Assembly (NCBI GenBank): GCA_003281405.1
Contig: QCCD01000001.1
Coordinates: forward strand, 1-64,000
Origin: Prochlorococcus sp. AG-347-K16
GTDB taxonomy: Bacteria > Cyanobacteriota > Cyanobacteriia > PCC-6307 > Cyanobiaceae
DNA: 64,000 nt
Direction: 5' to 3'
The translations under genes and the position numbers were made by a program. Below the pieces are notes generated by a model. It did not search any database. It saw only the letters and a list, made by a program, of their open reading frames with translations, and was not told the origin of the DNA. Position 1 is the stretch's first letter. Each line of letters begins with the position of its first letter. Of the stretch, positions 1-9,624 are shown in pieces.

Positions 1-374
1 ATCTCTAACATTGCATTAAAAGATTTACCATCTCTAATTTCTCTCCACGCCCAACCCATACAAAACCTATCTGCACCCTCATTTTTTGCTATTTGAGCTC
101 TTGCTAAAACCTCTTCAACTTGAAATTGTGGATGACTTTTGATTTCGCTAGCACTATAAATTGATTGGCTACAGTACGAACAATTTTCCTCACATCCACC
201 AGTTTTTACGCTGAACAATGAGGCTAATTGAATATCGTATTTGTTAAATTTCCTGTGAACGGTTTGTGATTCCCACATTAAATCAATAAGAGGCATATTA
301 AGTATTTCCAATATCTCCTCTTTATTCCAATCGAACCTAATTTCTTTAAATAACTGATTATTCGAATTAGCCAT
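1..374 (-). CDS. bioB: Biotin synthase BioB, 5' part only (cut by window edge)
   Basis: Radical-SAM enzyme that inserts sulfur into dethiobiotin in the last step of biotin synthesis. Reading the minus strand from the ATG at 374 gives [17 protein letters not shown] and, further on, the C-x3-C-x2-C cluster motif (CEENCSYC) followed by [15 protein letters not shown], which is characteristic of BioB. The frame stays open to base 1, so about 124 residues are present and the remaining C-terminal part lies outside the window. The ORF track misses it because no stop lies inside the window. uppS starts downstream with only a 5-base gap after the bioB ATG on the upstream side, so bioB probably follows uppS in one minus-strand transcript. 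Confidence 0.93.
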   Translation of the reverse strand, partial: MANSNNQLFKEIRFDWNKEEILEILNMPLIDLMWESQTVHRKFNKYDIQLASLFSVKTGGCEENCSYCSQSIYSASEIKSHPQFQVEEVLARAQIAKNEGADRFCMGWAWREIRDGKSFNAMLE

Positions 375-379
375 TTTTA

Positions 380-1183
380 TTAGGAAATATATTGAGAATC
401 TTTAAAAGATTCATTTGGTAATGATTCTATACCGCCGAAACGTCTATTTCTTGATTGGTAATCAATTATTGCTTTAAGAAATTCATGCTCATTGAAATCT
501 GGCCAAAGTACGTCAGATATATAAATTTCTGAATATGCTAATTGCCATAATAAAAAATTACTTATCCTTTTTTCCCCACTAGTTCTTATTAGTAATTCTG
601 GATCCTTAATCCCTCTAGTTAATAACTCTGAATTAAATAATTCTTCATTAATTTCACTTGGTTTTATTTCCCCAGAAGAAGATTTTAATGCTAGTTCTTT
701 TGCAACTTTTAATATTTCTTGTCTACCTCCGTAATTAACACAAACATTGAATAAAAATTTATTGTTGTTTTTAGTAAGTGATTCTGAACTAGATATTATT
801 TCTTTTAAATTTTTTGGGAAAGGCGTTAAATCTCCAATGAATTTTATTTTTGTTGATTCTTCATGAATCTCTTTAATCTCGTTTTTTAAAACTTCGCTAA
901 AAAGATTTATAAGAAAATCAACTTCTTTTCTTGGTCTTGTCCAATTCTCAGTTGAAAAAGCATAAACCGTAATTACTTTACAACCTAAATTTTTTGCAGC
1001 TTTGAGAATTTTTTTTAATACACTAACTCCCTGTTTATGTCCAAATGATCTAGGTAAACCTTTTCTAGTCGCCCATCTCCCATTGCCGTCCATAATTATT
1101 GCTACATGCTTGGGCAATTTTTGCTTATCTATTTTCATTAATAAGTCCGTAATTTTATTGTCTATTACTTTTTCTAAACTCAT
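380..1183 (-). CDS. uppS: Isoprenyl transferase (undecaprenyl diphosphate synthase)
   Basis: cis-Prenyltransferase that extends farnesyl diphosphate with isopentenyl diphosphate to make the C55 carrier lipid for peptidoglycan and other wall glycans. The 267-residue protein has the DGNGRWA pyrophosphate-binding motif (catalytic Asp near residue 32), FSTENW in the middle and the [15 protein letters not shown] signature near the C-terminus, all expected for the family. It carries roughly 25 extra residues before the conserved core. It sits 3 bases downstream of the diadenylate cyclase gene and immediately upstream of bioB, so the three are probably co-transcribed. Confidence 0.95.
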   Translation of the reverse strand: MSLEKVIDNKITDLLMKIDKQKLPKHVAIIMDGNGRWATRKGLPRSFGHKQGVSVLKKILKAAKNLGCKVITVYAFSTENWTRPRKEVDFLINLFSEVLKNEIKEIHEESTKIKFIGDLTPFPKNLKEIISSSESLTKNNNKFLFNVCVNYGGRQEILKVAKELALKSSSGEIKPSEINEELFNSELLTRGIKDPELLIRTSGEKRISNFLLWQLAYSEIYISDVLWPDFNEHEFLKAIIDYQSRNRRFGGIESLPNESFKDSQYIS

Positions 1184-1186
1184 TAG

Positions 1187-2095
1187 TTAATCCTTTTTGT
1201 TAATAAAAATTTCTGATTTCTCTGACTCTTTTTTATTAATATCACTGATGATATTATCACTCAAGTCTGACTTTTGGGATGACACATTTTTACTTAAATA
1301 TGCTTTATTTGCTCCCATTGAGTTTTGATTTCCAATCAATTTTGCAAGAAGTTCTTGTAACCTGCTGCTGGTAATTGGCCTTTCGAGTTTTCCTTGGTTT
1401 GCTAATGATAATGTACCTGTTTCTTCAGAAACAACAATACAAATACATCTGTCAAATCTTTCTGTAATTCCTAGTGCTGCTAAATGTCTTGTGCCGTATC
1501 TACTTATTCCTTGTCTTGAGAGAGGAAGTATTACGCCAGCAGAAATTATTTTATTTCCTTTCACAAGAACTGCTCCATCATGTAAAGGGGTATCTGTAGC
1601 AAAAAGATTTATTAAAAGGTCAGTTGATAATTGTGCCTCAATATTGGTACCTGAATATAAAAAGTCTTCAGGTCTTAAATCACTTCCCAAATCTACAACG
1701 ATTAAAGCACCCCGTCTATTTTGTGAAAGTTTACCGGCAGTATCAACTAACTGAGTAATGGTAGTTGTATTTGCCCTAAATTCCTTTGGTGGATTTCCAA
1801 GTAATACAGCTAGCCTCCCAGTGCCTAGTAATTCCATTAATCTTCTTAATTCTCCTTGCCAAAGGATTGCTAATGAGAGAGAGCAAGCGAGGACTACAGC
1901 ATCAATTAATTTTGATGTAAGTGGTAAGTATGCATATCTTTGAATAAACCATGCGGATGATACTAAAAACAAATATCCTCTTAGAAGCCATAATGTCCGT
2001 TGTTCTTTTACCCTAGAGAATAATAATAGTCCGAAACCAACAGCAAATAAGACATCTAATAAAAGCTTTAAATTTATAATCCCCCAGAAATTCAC
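1187..2095 (-). CDS. cdaA: Membrane diadenylate cyclase, CdaA type (c-di-AMP synthase)
   Basis: Condenses two ATP into cyclic di-AMP, a second messenger that in other bacteria controls potassium and osmotic balance and, in cyanobacteria, night survival. The 302-residue protein has three N-terminal hydrophobic segments (about 8-26, 38-51, 62-80) and then a DAC domain with the two signature motifs: DGA at 173-175 (LHDGAVLV) and an RH(R/L)AA motif at 203-207 (GTRHLAALG). The last 50 residues are polar and low-complexity. It lies between lysA and uppS on the minus strand. In Firmicutes cdaA is near glmM; here the link to uppS suggests a cell-wall precursor context. A putative c-di-AMP phosphodiesterase is encoded at 27.1 kb. 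Confidence 0.9.
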   Translation of the reverse strand: MNFWGIINLKLLLDVLFAVGFGLLLFSRVKEQRTLWLLRGYLFLVSSAWFIQRYAYLPLTSKLIDAVVLACSLSLAILWQGELRRLMELLGTGRLAVLLGNPPKEFRANTTTITQLVDTAGKLSQNRRGALIVVDLGSDLRPEDFLYSGTNIEAQLSTDLLINLFATDTPLHDGAVLVKGNKIISAGVILPLSRQGISRYGTRHLAALGITERFDRCICIVVSEETGTLSLANQGKLERPITSSRLQELLAKLIGNQNSMGANKAYLSKNVSSQKSDLSDNIISDINKKESEKSEIFINKKD

Positions 2096-2123
2096 ACTAA
2101 AAACAAAATTAATTTAAATGTAC

Positions 2124-3497
2124 CTAATTTTGTTTGATAAAGCGATCAGGTAATACGTCATATTTTAAAAGATCCAATGGGCTTTCTCTTTTTTGAATAA
2201 TTTCTGCCTCTCCATCTTTAACTAACAGAGCAGCTGGTCTTGGAATTCTGTTGTAGTTAGAACTCATTGAATTATTATATGCACCAGTACCAAAAACACA
2301 TATAAGATCTCCCGTTTTACATTCTGCTAGTTCAATTTCTTTAAACAATATATCTCCCGATTCGCAGTGCTTACCAGCAATAGTATATTTATTTTTGGAA
2401 TTTATATTAAATGGATTACTTACTAAACATGCAGAATAATTTGATTGATAGGTAATTGGCCTTGGATTATCACTCATACCACCATCAACAGATAAATATG
2501 TTCGGATACCGGGAATTTCTTTAAAAGCCCCAATTTTGTAAATGGTTATACCTGCTGTAGATACAATCGATCTACCAGGTTCGCACATTAATGTGGGAAA
2601 ATCTAAGTTGTTTTTTTTACAAGCTTCAACAACAGATGAAGAAATTGTTTTTACCCATTCATCAATTGAAGGGGGATCATCACTTTCTGTATATCTGATA
2701 CCCAAACCTCCGCCAACATTAAGTTCCTCAATATTATGACCAAATTTTTTGGCGTCTAAGATAACCTTTACCATTATTTCTCCCAGATCCTTATGAGGGT
2801 CTAGTTCAAAAATCTGTGAACCAATATGAGCATGTAAACCTTTTAATTTTAGGTGATTTGTATTGCTGATTCTATTAAATATAATATTTAAGTGTTCTAT
2901 TCCTAAACCAAATTTGCTATCAAATGATCCAGTTCTAATATATTCATGTGTATGGCATTCTATCCCAGGAGTAAAGCGAATCATTATTTCTAAATCATGA
3001 TTAAATGAATTTGAGATCTTATCTAATCTTTCTAAGTCGTAATCATTATCTACAATAACCTTAATGTTATTTGTAACTGCGAATTCTAATTCTTTGTCTG
3101 ATTTGTTGTTACCATGAAAAACAATTTTTTCATTTGGAACCCCACCTTTAATAGCAGTTAGTAGTTCTCCTTCTGAAACAGCATCAAGTCCTAAACCCTC
3201 CGAGGAAACAAGACTACTCATAAAAATGGAACTATTTGCCTTAGAAGCATATATGGGCAAGGATTTTCCTGGGTAATATTTTTCTAAAGCTTTTTTGTAC
3301 GCTTTACAAGAATTTCTTAAAGTGATTTCATCCAAAATATAAAGAGGAGAATCATATTTTTTAACTAGTTCTTCAATAGAACATCCACCAACTGACAATT
3401 TCCCATTTGCTTCAATGGATGTGGTAATAGGCATAATATTTCTGTTAGGACTTTCCAAGTCAATTTTTTGTTTTAAAAAAGATTGTTTTTCTTCCAT
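2124..3497 (-). CDS. lysA: Diaminopimelate decarboxylase
   Basis: PLP enzyme of fold type III that decarboxylates meso-diaminopimelate to L-lysine. The 457-residue protein shows the PLP lysine in YASKAN (K86), HIGSQIFE, the glycine-rich GGGLGIRY phosphate-binding loop, CEPGRS, CESGD with the catalytic cysteine of the second subunit, and the C-terminal GAYNNSMSSNYN motif. The N-terminus has about 30 residues before the conserved core, starting at an ATG at 3497 preceded on the minus strand by a purine-rich AGTCCTCCCATGG context. Divergent from rimI across an 87-base gap that must hold both promoters. Confidence 0.96.
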   Translation of the reverse strand: MEEKQSFLKQKIDLESPNRNIMPITTSIEANGKLSVGGCSIEELVKKYDSPLYILDEITLRNSCKAYKKALEKYYPGKSLPIYASKANSSIFMSSLVSSEGLGLDAVSEGELLTAIKGGVPNEKIVFHGNNKSDKELEFAVTNNIKVIVDNDYDLERLDKISNSFNHDLEIMIRFTPGIECHTHEYIRTGSFDSKFGLGIEHLNIIFNRISNTNHLKLKGLHAHIGSQIFELDPHKDLGEIMVKVILDAKKFGHNIEELNVGGGLGIRYTESDDPPSIDEWVKTISSSVVEACKKNNLDFPTLMCEPGRSIVSTAGITIYKIGAFKEIPGIRTYLSVDGGMSDNPRPITYQSNYSACLVSNPFNINSKNKYTIAGKHCESGDILFKEIELAECKTGDLICVFGTGAYNNSMSSNYNRIPRPAALLVKDGEAEIIQKRESPLDLLKYDVLPDRFIKQN

Positions 3498-3584
3498 GGG
3501 AGGACTTTAGATAAAGTTTTGCCAAAACTGTCATATTTTATAATGACTTTAGATTTGAACTTTCTAGATATAAATACATAATAA

Positions 3585-4025
3585 ATGATATCTATTAAAC
3601 GAATAAATAAGAAAGATATTGATTTATGTTATGAATTAGATTCAAATACCATTTCGCTATGGAGTAAAGAACAATGGGCTAACGAATTCAAAAAAGATGG
3701 TACAAAAATCTTTGGGTTATTAATTAAAAATTTAATCATTGGAATATGTGTTTTTCAAGTTGTTCTTGATGAAGCTCAAATAAATTATTTTGTTGTAAAT
3801 AAGAATTTTAGAAAAAAGGGATTTGGTTCTTATCTTATGAGCTATTTAATAAAAAAATGTGAAAAACTAAATTTAAAGAAATTACTTTTAGAGGTTTCTC
3901 AGAGCAATGTTACTGCTGAAAGATTTTATAGTCGCTTTGATTTTTCTACTGTGGGAATAAGAAAAAATTATTATAAAGATGGTTCAGATGCTCTTTTAAA
4001 AGAAAAAAAATTAACAACAAAATAA
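3585..4025 (+). CDS. rimI: Ribosomal-protein alanine N-acetyltransferase-like GNAT
   Basis: GNAT-fold acetyltransferase of 146 residues. The acetyl-CoA binding motif appears as RKKGFGSYLM, followed by LLEVSQSNVTAERFYSRFDF, which matches the RimI branch (V..sN..A..lY...GF). RimI acetylates the N-terminus of ribosomal protein S18 and related targets; whether this one does so is inferred from family. It stands alone between lysA (divergent) and clpC (179 bases downstream). The substrate assignment within GNATs is the uncertain part. Confidence 0.85.
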   Translation: MISIKRINKKDIDLCYELDSNTISLWSKEQWANEFKKDGTKIFGLLIKNLIIGICVFQVVLDEAQINYFVVNKNFRKKGFGSYLMSYLIKKCEKLNLKKLLLEVSQSNVTAERFYSRFDFSTVGIRKNYYKDGSDALLKEKKLTTK

Positions 4026-4118
4026 TGTAAAAATTTAAATGTTCGGATAACCAGAATCCTTGAAATTACTATAATTTCTTGCTATATCCCTAAAAAAGTT
4101 AAATTTAATTTGATAAAT

Positions 4119-4124
4119 TATAAT
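4119..4124 (+). promoter_or_regulatory. Candidate -10 box upstream of clpC
   Basis: A perfect TATAAT lies 81 bases before the clpC ATG in the 179-base rimI-clpC gap. No convincing -35 element is visible, which is common in this lineage. In such AT-rich DNA a chance match is quite possible, so this is only a candidate. Confidence 0.3.
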
Positions 4125-4204
4125 TTTGGGTATTCACAAAAGCTCATTCTGAACACAAAATTAACATATTACTGGTAGGTTATTAATAGGAATTTAATCT
4201 TCTA

Positions 4205-6730
4205 ATGTTTGAAAGATTTACAGAAAAGGCTATAAAAGTCATTATGCTTGCTCAAGAGGAAGCTCGAAGACTTGGGCATAATTTTGTTGGAACTGAACAA
4301 ATTCTTTTGGGGTTAATTGGAGAAGGAACTGGAGTCGCAGCGAAAGTACTTAAATCACTTGGAGTCAATTTAAAAGATTCAAGGATAGAGGTGGAAAAAA
4401 TAATTGGTAGAGGTTCAGGGTTTGTAGCTGTAGAAATACCTTTTACTCCCAGAGCTAAAAGAGTTTTAGAGCTATCCTTAGAAGAGGCTCGTCAACTTGG
4501 CCACAACTATATTGGTACAGAACATTTATTGTTAGGTTTAATAAGAGAAGGTGAAGGTGTAGCTGCAAGAGTTCTTGAAAATCTTAATATCGACCTTACA
4601 AAAGTTAGAACTCAAGTTATAAGGATGCTTGGTGAAACCGCTGAAGTTGGCACAGGTTCCAGTTCAACTAAAGGAAACTTAAAAACCGCTACTCTTGATG
4701 AATTCGGAACAAATTTAACAAAATTAGCAAGTGAGTCAAAATTAGATCCAGTCGTTGGTCGCCATTCAGAAATAGATCGCGTAGTTCAAATACTAGGTAG
4801 GAGGACAAAAAATAATCCTGTTCTTATTGGCGAGCCAGGTGTAGGTAAAACAGCTATTGCAGAAGGTTTAGCTCAAAGAATACAAACCGGCGATATTCCA
4901 GACATACTAGAAGATAAAAGAGTTTTGACTCTTGATATAGGTCTTTTGGTCGCAGGAACAAAATATAGAGGTGAATTTGAAGAAAGGTTAAAAAAAATAA
5001 TGGAAGAAATTAAATCAGCTGGTAACGTCATTCTTGTCATAGATGAAGTGCATACTTTAATTGGTGCTGGAGCTGCTGAAGGAGCTATAGATGCAGCAAA
5101 TATACTTAAGCCAGCATTAGCTAGAGGGGAACTTCAGTGTATTGGAGCAACCACTCTAGATGAATATAGAAAACATATTGAAAGAGACGCTGCTTTAGAA
5201 AGAAGATTCCAACCTGTAATGGTAGGTGAGCCATCTATAGAAGATACTATCGAAATTTTAAAAGGTCTTAGAGAGCGTTACGAACAACATCATCGTCTAA
5301 AAATTACTGATGATGCACTAGAGGCCGCCGCTCATTTAGGGGATCGTTACATATCTGACAGATTTTTACCTGATAAAGCTATTGACCTCATTGACGAAGC
5401 TGGAAGTAGAGTTCGTTTAATAAACTCTAAACTTCCTCCTGAAGCAAAACAATTAGATAAAGAACTAAGACAAGTCCAAAAACAGAAGGAAGAATCTGTA
5501 AGAGACCAAAATTTTGATCAAGCTGGCCAATTACGCGAAAAAGAGATGGAATTGTCTGCAAAAATTAAAGAGGTTTTAGACAATAAAAAAGAATCCACAG
5601 CTGGAGATCAATCTGATGCTGATAATTCTGTAAAAAGTGATTCAAAACTTTTACAAAGTCCCCTTGTTAGTGAAGAGGATGTAGCTCATATTGTGGCTTC
5701 ATGGACTGGTGTTCCTGTTCAAAAATTAACGGAAACTGAATCAGTCAAACTTCTTAATATGGAGGAAACACTTCATCAAAGGCTAATTGGACAAGATGAA
5801 GCTGTAAAGGCTGTCTCAAGAGCTATAAGAAGAGCAAGAGTTGGATTAAAAAATCCTAATAGACCCATAGCAAGTTTTATCTTTTCTGGACCTACCGGTG
5901 TTGGTAAAACCGAATTGACTAAATCATTAGCTTCATATTTCTTTGGTAGTGAAGAAGCAATGATTAGATTAGACATGTCAGAATTTATGGAAAGACATAC
6001 AGTCAGTAAACTTATAGGCTCGCCTCCTGGTTATGTTGGTTTTAATGAAGGTGGTCAACTTACTGAAGCAGTTAGAAGACGTCCTTACACCGTCGTTTTA
6101 TTTGATGAAGTTGAAAAGGCGCACCCAGATGTTTTCAACTTGTTATTGCAACTTCTTGAGGACGGTAGATTAACTGACTCCAAAGGTAGAACTGTAGATT
6201 TTAAAAATACATTATTAATAATGACCTCTAATATCGGTTCAAAAGTAATCGAGAAAGGTGGTGGCGGACTAGGATTCGAATTCTCAGGTGATTCAGTTGA
6301 GGATAGCCAATATAACAGAATTAAATCTCTAGTTAATGAAGAACTCAAGCAGTACTTTAGGCCTGAATTTTTAAATAGACTTGATGAAATAATTGTATTC
6401 AGACAATTAACTAAAAATGAAGTTAAAGAAATTGCTGAAATAATGTTGCAAGAAGTTTTTGTCCGACTACAAGATAAAGGTATTAAATTAAATGTCACCG
6501 ATGCTTTCAAAGAAAGACTTGTTGAAGAAGGTTACAATCCTTCATACGGAGCAAGACCTTTGAGAAGGGCAGTTATGCGTCTACTAGAAGATAGTTTGGC
6601 TGAAGAAGTTCTTTCTGGGAGAATAAAAGATGGAGATAATGCTTTAGTTGATATAGATGATAATAAAAAAGTTACAATAAAAATTTCTTCTGAAGAATCT
6701 TCTCAAGAGTTAGCAGGTGCTAACTTCTAA
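4205..6730 (+). CDS. clpC: ClpC AAA+ unfoldase, ATPase subunit of Clp protease
   Basis: Class I Hsp100 ATPase that unfolds substrates and feeds them to the ClpP/ClpR core; essential in cyanobacteria. The 841 residues read in order: two N-terminal Clp-N repeats (each with A..LGHN(F/Y).GTE..LLGL), first AAA+ module with Walker A GEPGVGKT near residue 209 and Walker [10 protein letters not shown], a UVR-like coiled middle segment (about 415-455, [13 protein letters not shown]), then the second AAA+ module with GPTGVGKT near 562 and [10 protein letters not shown] small C-terminal D2 domain follows. Length matches ClpC, and the short UVR-type middle region separates it from ClpB. It begins a plus-strand run with the next two genes. 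Confidence 0.97.
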   Translation: MFERFTEKAIKVIMLAQEEARRLGHNFVGTEQILLGLIGEGTGVAAKVLKSLGVNLKDSRIEVEKIIGRGSGFVAVEIPFTPRAKRVLELSLEEARQLGHNYIGTEHLLLGLIREGEGVAARVLENLNIDLTKVRTQVIRMLGETAEVGTGSSSTKGNLKTATLDEFGTNLTKLASESKLDPVVGRHSEIDRVVQILGRRTKNNPVLIGEPGVGKTAIAEGLAQRIQTGDIPDILEDKRVLTLDIGLLVAGTKYRGEFEERLKKIMEEIKSAGNVILVIDEVHTLIGAGAAEGAIDAANILKPALARGELQCIGATTLDEYRKHIERDAALERRFQPVMVGEPSIEDTIEILKGLRERYEQHHRLKITDDALEAAAHLGDRYISDRFLPDKAIDLIDEAGSRVRLINSKLPPEAKQLDKELRQVQKQKEESVRDQNFDQAGQLREKEMELSAKIKEVLDNKKESTAGDQSDADNSVKSDSKLLQSPLVSEEDVAHIVASWTGVPVQKLTETESVKLLNMEETLHQRLIGQDEAVKAVSRAIRRARVGLKNPNRPIASFIFSGPTGVGKTELTKSLASYFFGSEEAMIRLDMSEFMERHTVSKLIGSPPGYVGFNEGGQLTEAVRRRPYTVVLFDEVEKAHPDVFNLLLQLLEDGRLTDSKGRTVDFKNTLLIMTSNIGSKVIEKGGGGLGFEFSGDSVEDSQYNRIKSLVNEELKQYFRPEFLNRLDEIIVFRQLTKNEVKEIAEIMLQEVFVRLQDKGIKLNVTDAFKERLVEEGYNPSYGARPLRRAVMRLLEDSLAEEVLSGRIKDGDNALVDIDDNKKVTIKISSEESSQELAGANF

Positions 6731-6745
6731 CAATTCAAAGTAAAT

Positions 6746-7837
6746 ATGCAGTCTATCTCTCCAGAAACTATATACAGGGGAAATTCTGCTTGGGAAAAAT
6801 CTTTACCTCAAATTACTAAATTAACTAAAAGTCCATTAATTCTAGGTAGAGGGATTCAAACGAATAATTTGAGAAAAAATATTTTTAATGATTTAAAAAA
6901 TCAAAAACTTAATGTAAATTCTGCCAATTTGCAATTTGATTGTTGTTACGAAGATATTTCAAGAGTTAAGAATATTATTTCAAATAATAATAATGATTGT
7001 GTTATCGCAGCTGGAGGTGGCAAAGTTCTAGACTCTGGAAAATATATAGCCGAGTCTCTTAATATCCCTTGTATTACAGTTCCCCTTAGCGCCTCTACAT
7101 GTGCTGGTTGGACAGCCTTATCGAATATTTATACAAAGGATGGTCAATTTATAAAAGATGTTGCATTAGGAGCTTGTCCGAAAATACTAGTTTTTGATCA
7201 TAAATTTATTAAAACAGCTCCATCAAGAACACTCGCAAGTGGAATAGCAGATGCCTTGGCAAAATGGTACGAATCCTCAATAACAAGTTCAAAAATAAAT
7301 GATGGTCTTGTTCAACAAGCAATTCAGATATCAAGAGTTTTAAGAGATCAACTATTAATAGATGGAGGAAAAGCATTTAAGGGGCAATTTGAAAATAATC
7401 CTTCTTGGCAAAATACAGTAGAAGCATGTGGACTTACAGCAGGATTAGTTGGAGGTATTGGCGGAGAAAAATGTAGGACTGCAGCAGCACATGCTATTCA
7501 TAATGCAATTACTCAGATAATCATTCCTAATAAATTCTTACATGGTGAGATTGTTGGGGTTGGATTATTATTGCAATTAAGACTAGAAGAAATGAAAAAT
7601 AATAATAAATTAGCTGATCAATCAATTAAACAATTATTTGTACTTATGAAAGAATTGAATTTGCCAACTACTATCGGACAACTTGGAATAAATGTTTTTG
7701 AAAATAATAATTTAGAGAAAATTGCTGATTTTACTTGTCGAGATAAATCTGAGATTCACTTTTTGCCTTTTGAAATTAATAAACAGGACGTAATAGAGGT
7801 TATTGCAAATTTTGAACAACAAAAAATTAAAACATAA
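6746..7837 (+). CDS. Iron-containing alcohol / glycerol dehydrogenase-like (GldA family)
   Basis: NAD-dependent, metal-using polyol or glycerol-1-phosphate dehydrogenase-type protein of 363 residues. It has the nucleotide-binding AAGGGKVLDSGK loop (about 88-99), PLSASTCAGWTALSNIY, and candidate metal ligands D169 (GIADALAKWYE), H249/H252 (AAAHAIHNA) and H266 (FLHGEIVG). Closest in feel to GldA and to glycerol-1-phosphate dehydrogenase relatives, but the substrate cannot be told from sequence. It starts 16 bases after clpC and 9 bases before the alpha/beta hydrolase, so all three may share a transcript; no functional link among them is obvious. Confidence 0.8.
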   Translation: MQSISPETIYRGNSAWEKSLPQITKLTKSPLILGRGIQTNNLRKNIFNDLKNQKLNVNSANLQFDCCYEDISRVKNIISNNNNDCVIAAGGGKVLDSGKYIAESLNIPCITVPLSASTCAGWTALSNIYTKDGQFIKDVALGACPKILVFDHKFIKTAPSRTLASGIADALAKWYESSITSSKINDGLVQQAIQISRVLRDQLLIDGGKAFKGQFENNPSWQNTVEACGLTAGLVGGIGGEKCRTAAAHAIHNAITQIIIPNKFLHGEIVGVGLLLQLRLEEMKNNNKLADQSIKQLFVLMKELNLPTTIGQLGINVFENNNLEKIADFTCRDKSEIHFLPFEINKQDVIEVIANFEQQKIKT

Positions 7838-7845
7838 ATATTTTT

Positions 7846-8745
7846 TTGACTAAAAACAATTTTGAACAATTAAGTGATTTAAATGCAGAATTCTTCGAAA
7901 TTGCCAAATTGTCACTATTAGACCCTTTAGGTCTTTATTTGGCAAATGATGTTAAGTGGATAAAACTCAACCAAAACTGGAACTCCTTAAAATTCCCAGT
8001 AGTTTTGGGAGGAAAAGGTCAACCTATACTTCTCCTACATGGCTTTGATAGTAGTTTTTTAGAATTCAGAAGAATATATAAATCACTAAAAAGAAATTTT
8101 CAAGTTATCGTTCCTGATCTGCTGGGCTTTGGTTTTAGTCCGAGGTGCGCAACAAATGAATACAATTCCTCGAAAATAATTTCGCATTTAATTGATCTCC
8201 TTAGGACCTTAAAAATAACAAAGAATCTAAAAATTGTAGGTGCCTCTATGGGAGGCTCAACAGCTTTAAAACTCGCATATGAGATTCCTGATTCTATTGA
8301 TAAAATTATCCTTTTGTCCCCCGCAGGATTGTTTGGAGAACGTAAGAGTATCCCTTTTCCTCTTAACCAAATTGGCGCTTCATTTCTTGGATTGCCTCAG
8401 GTCAGAAAAAGTCTTTGTAGGCAAGCATTTGCTTTTCCAGATGAGTGCGTTGGCAAGATGGAAGAGCAAATTGCTTCAATTCATTTAGGTTGTAAAGGAT
8501 GGAGGAATTCACTTGCATCATTTGCAAAAAGTGGTGGGTTTGCAGGAACTCAAAAATATATCCAAAATATCCCAATTAAAACATTATGTGGAGAAAATGA
8601 TCGGATTCTTGGAAAAAAAGAGCTTAAAAGAATAGGAAATATTGAAAAATTAAATTTTGTAGGGTTACAAAATTGTGGTCATCTTCCGCATATAGATCTT
8701 CCATCATTATCTAGTAAAATTATCCAAGATTATTTTTTAGAATAA
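7846..8745 (+). CDS. Alpha/beta hydrolase
   Basis: Serine hydrolase-fold protein of 299 residues; substrate unknown. It shows the oxyanion-hole strand ILLLHGFDSS (about 61-70), nucleophile elbow GASMGG with Ser134, acid loop GENDRI and a catalytic-His motif NCGHLPHID near the end. The start is a TTG at 7846 directly after the dehydrogenase stop; no better ATG exists nearby, since the first in-frame methionine inside the conserved core is too late. Small lipid or ester hydrolysis is plausible, but no specific reaction can be assigned. Confidence 0.8.
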   Translation: MTKNNFEQLSDLNAEFFEIAKLSLLDPLGLYLANDVKWIKLNQNWNSLKFPVVLGGKGQPILLLHGFDSSFLEFRRIYKSLKRNFQVIVPDLLGFGFSPRCATNEYNSSKIISHLIDLLRTLKITKNLKIVGASMGGSTALKLAYEIPDSIDKIILLSPAGLFGERKSIPFPLNQIGASFLGLPQVRKSLCRQAFAFPDECVGKMEEQIASIHLGCKGWRNSLASFAKSGGFAGTQKYIQNIPIKTLCGENDRILGKKELKRIGNIEKLNFVGLQNCGHLPHIDLPSLSSKIIQDYFLE

Positions 8746-8757
8746 AATATTTCTTTT

Positions 8758-9615
8758 TTAATTTAGATACTTGAGAATTATAAAAATATAATATAAAACA
8801 GATGGAGTAAAGATGTAACTGTCAATTCTGTCAAGAATTCCTCCATGTCCTGGTAAAAAATTTCCAGAATCTTTTATTTTTGCATCTCTCTTCATCATAG
8901 ATTCAATTAAATCTCCAACTAATGCCATAAGAGAAATTGAAACACCATAAATAATTCCAACAATTAATGGATTTTCCCAATTCATTAATAATGCAAAAAA
9001 TATTGCTAGTAAAATTGAACAGGATATTCCTCCAATTAAACCTTCTATAGTTTTGCTCGGAGATATTGGAGATAGGGATGTTTTGCCAAATGACTTCCCA
9101 ATGAAATAAGAACCAATATCACTAGCTACAATTAAAAAGCAAGAAGTTAAAGTTAAATTAAGACCAGTAGTATTTGATAAGTTCTCAAACGACATAAAAC
9201 CCTGATTTGAACTTATTATCACTGAATCTAATCCCCTCAACTTAATCCAATAACTAGGTAAAAAACCTAAATAGAATAATCCAAAAATAGATGCTGCAAT
9301 ATCTGAAATTGTTCCAGGTTTTGGTTGCAAAAGTAACCAAGTGCATATCCCAACTGAACAGATTGGTAAAATTGAATTTGAAATTTCTCCTTCAAGCAAA
9401 CCAATAGTCTCAAGATAAGAAGAAACTATAATAATAAAGGATGAAAATAATGTGGTTTTTGTAGCTGGTCTTATTCCTTTAAATTCTGCCATTCTAAAAA
9501 ATTCTAATAATGCTAAATATGTGAGAAACGCAGTTGCCAATGTAAAAAACCATCCCCCCAACAAAACAACAATTAAACCAAAAATTCCAATAAGTAATCC
9601 GCTTTTTAATCTCAT
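8758..9615 (-). CDS. cdsA: Phosphatidate cytidylyltransferase (CDP-diacylglycerol synthase)
   Basis: Integral membrane enzyme that makes CDP-diacylglycerol from phosphatidate and CTP, feeding phosphatidylglycerol synthesis for thylakoids. The 285-residue protein is largely hydrophobic with about eight membrane segments, and ends in the family signature MKRDAKIKDSGNFLPGHGG..DR.D. It starts 9 bases downstream of the Orn/Lys/Arg decarboxylase-family gene, so the two are likely co-transcribed. Convergent with the hydrolase gene, 12 bases apart. Confidence 0.95.
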   Translation of the reverse strand: MRLKSGLLIGIFGLIVVLLGGWFFTLATAFLTYLALLEFFRMAEFKGIRPATKTTLFSSFIIIVSSYLETIGLLEGEISNSILPICSVGICTWLLLQPKPGTISDIAASIFGLFYLGFLPSYWIKLRGLDSVIISSNQGFMSFENLSNTTGLNLTLTSCFLIVASDIGSYFIGKSFGKTSLSPISPSKTIEGLIGGISCSILLAIFFALLMNWENPLIVGIIYGVSISLMALVGDLIESMMKRDAKIKDSGNFLPGHGGILDRIDSYIFTPSVLYYIFIILKYLN

Positions 9616-9624
9616 GTGTATTTG

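Noticed and set aside
6085-6510. 141-aa minus-strand ORF inside clpC
   Set aside because: It lies wholly within a certain gene in antisense, is Ser/Asn/Leu-rich, and has no domain or start-site support. It is a shadow.
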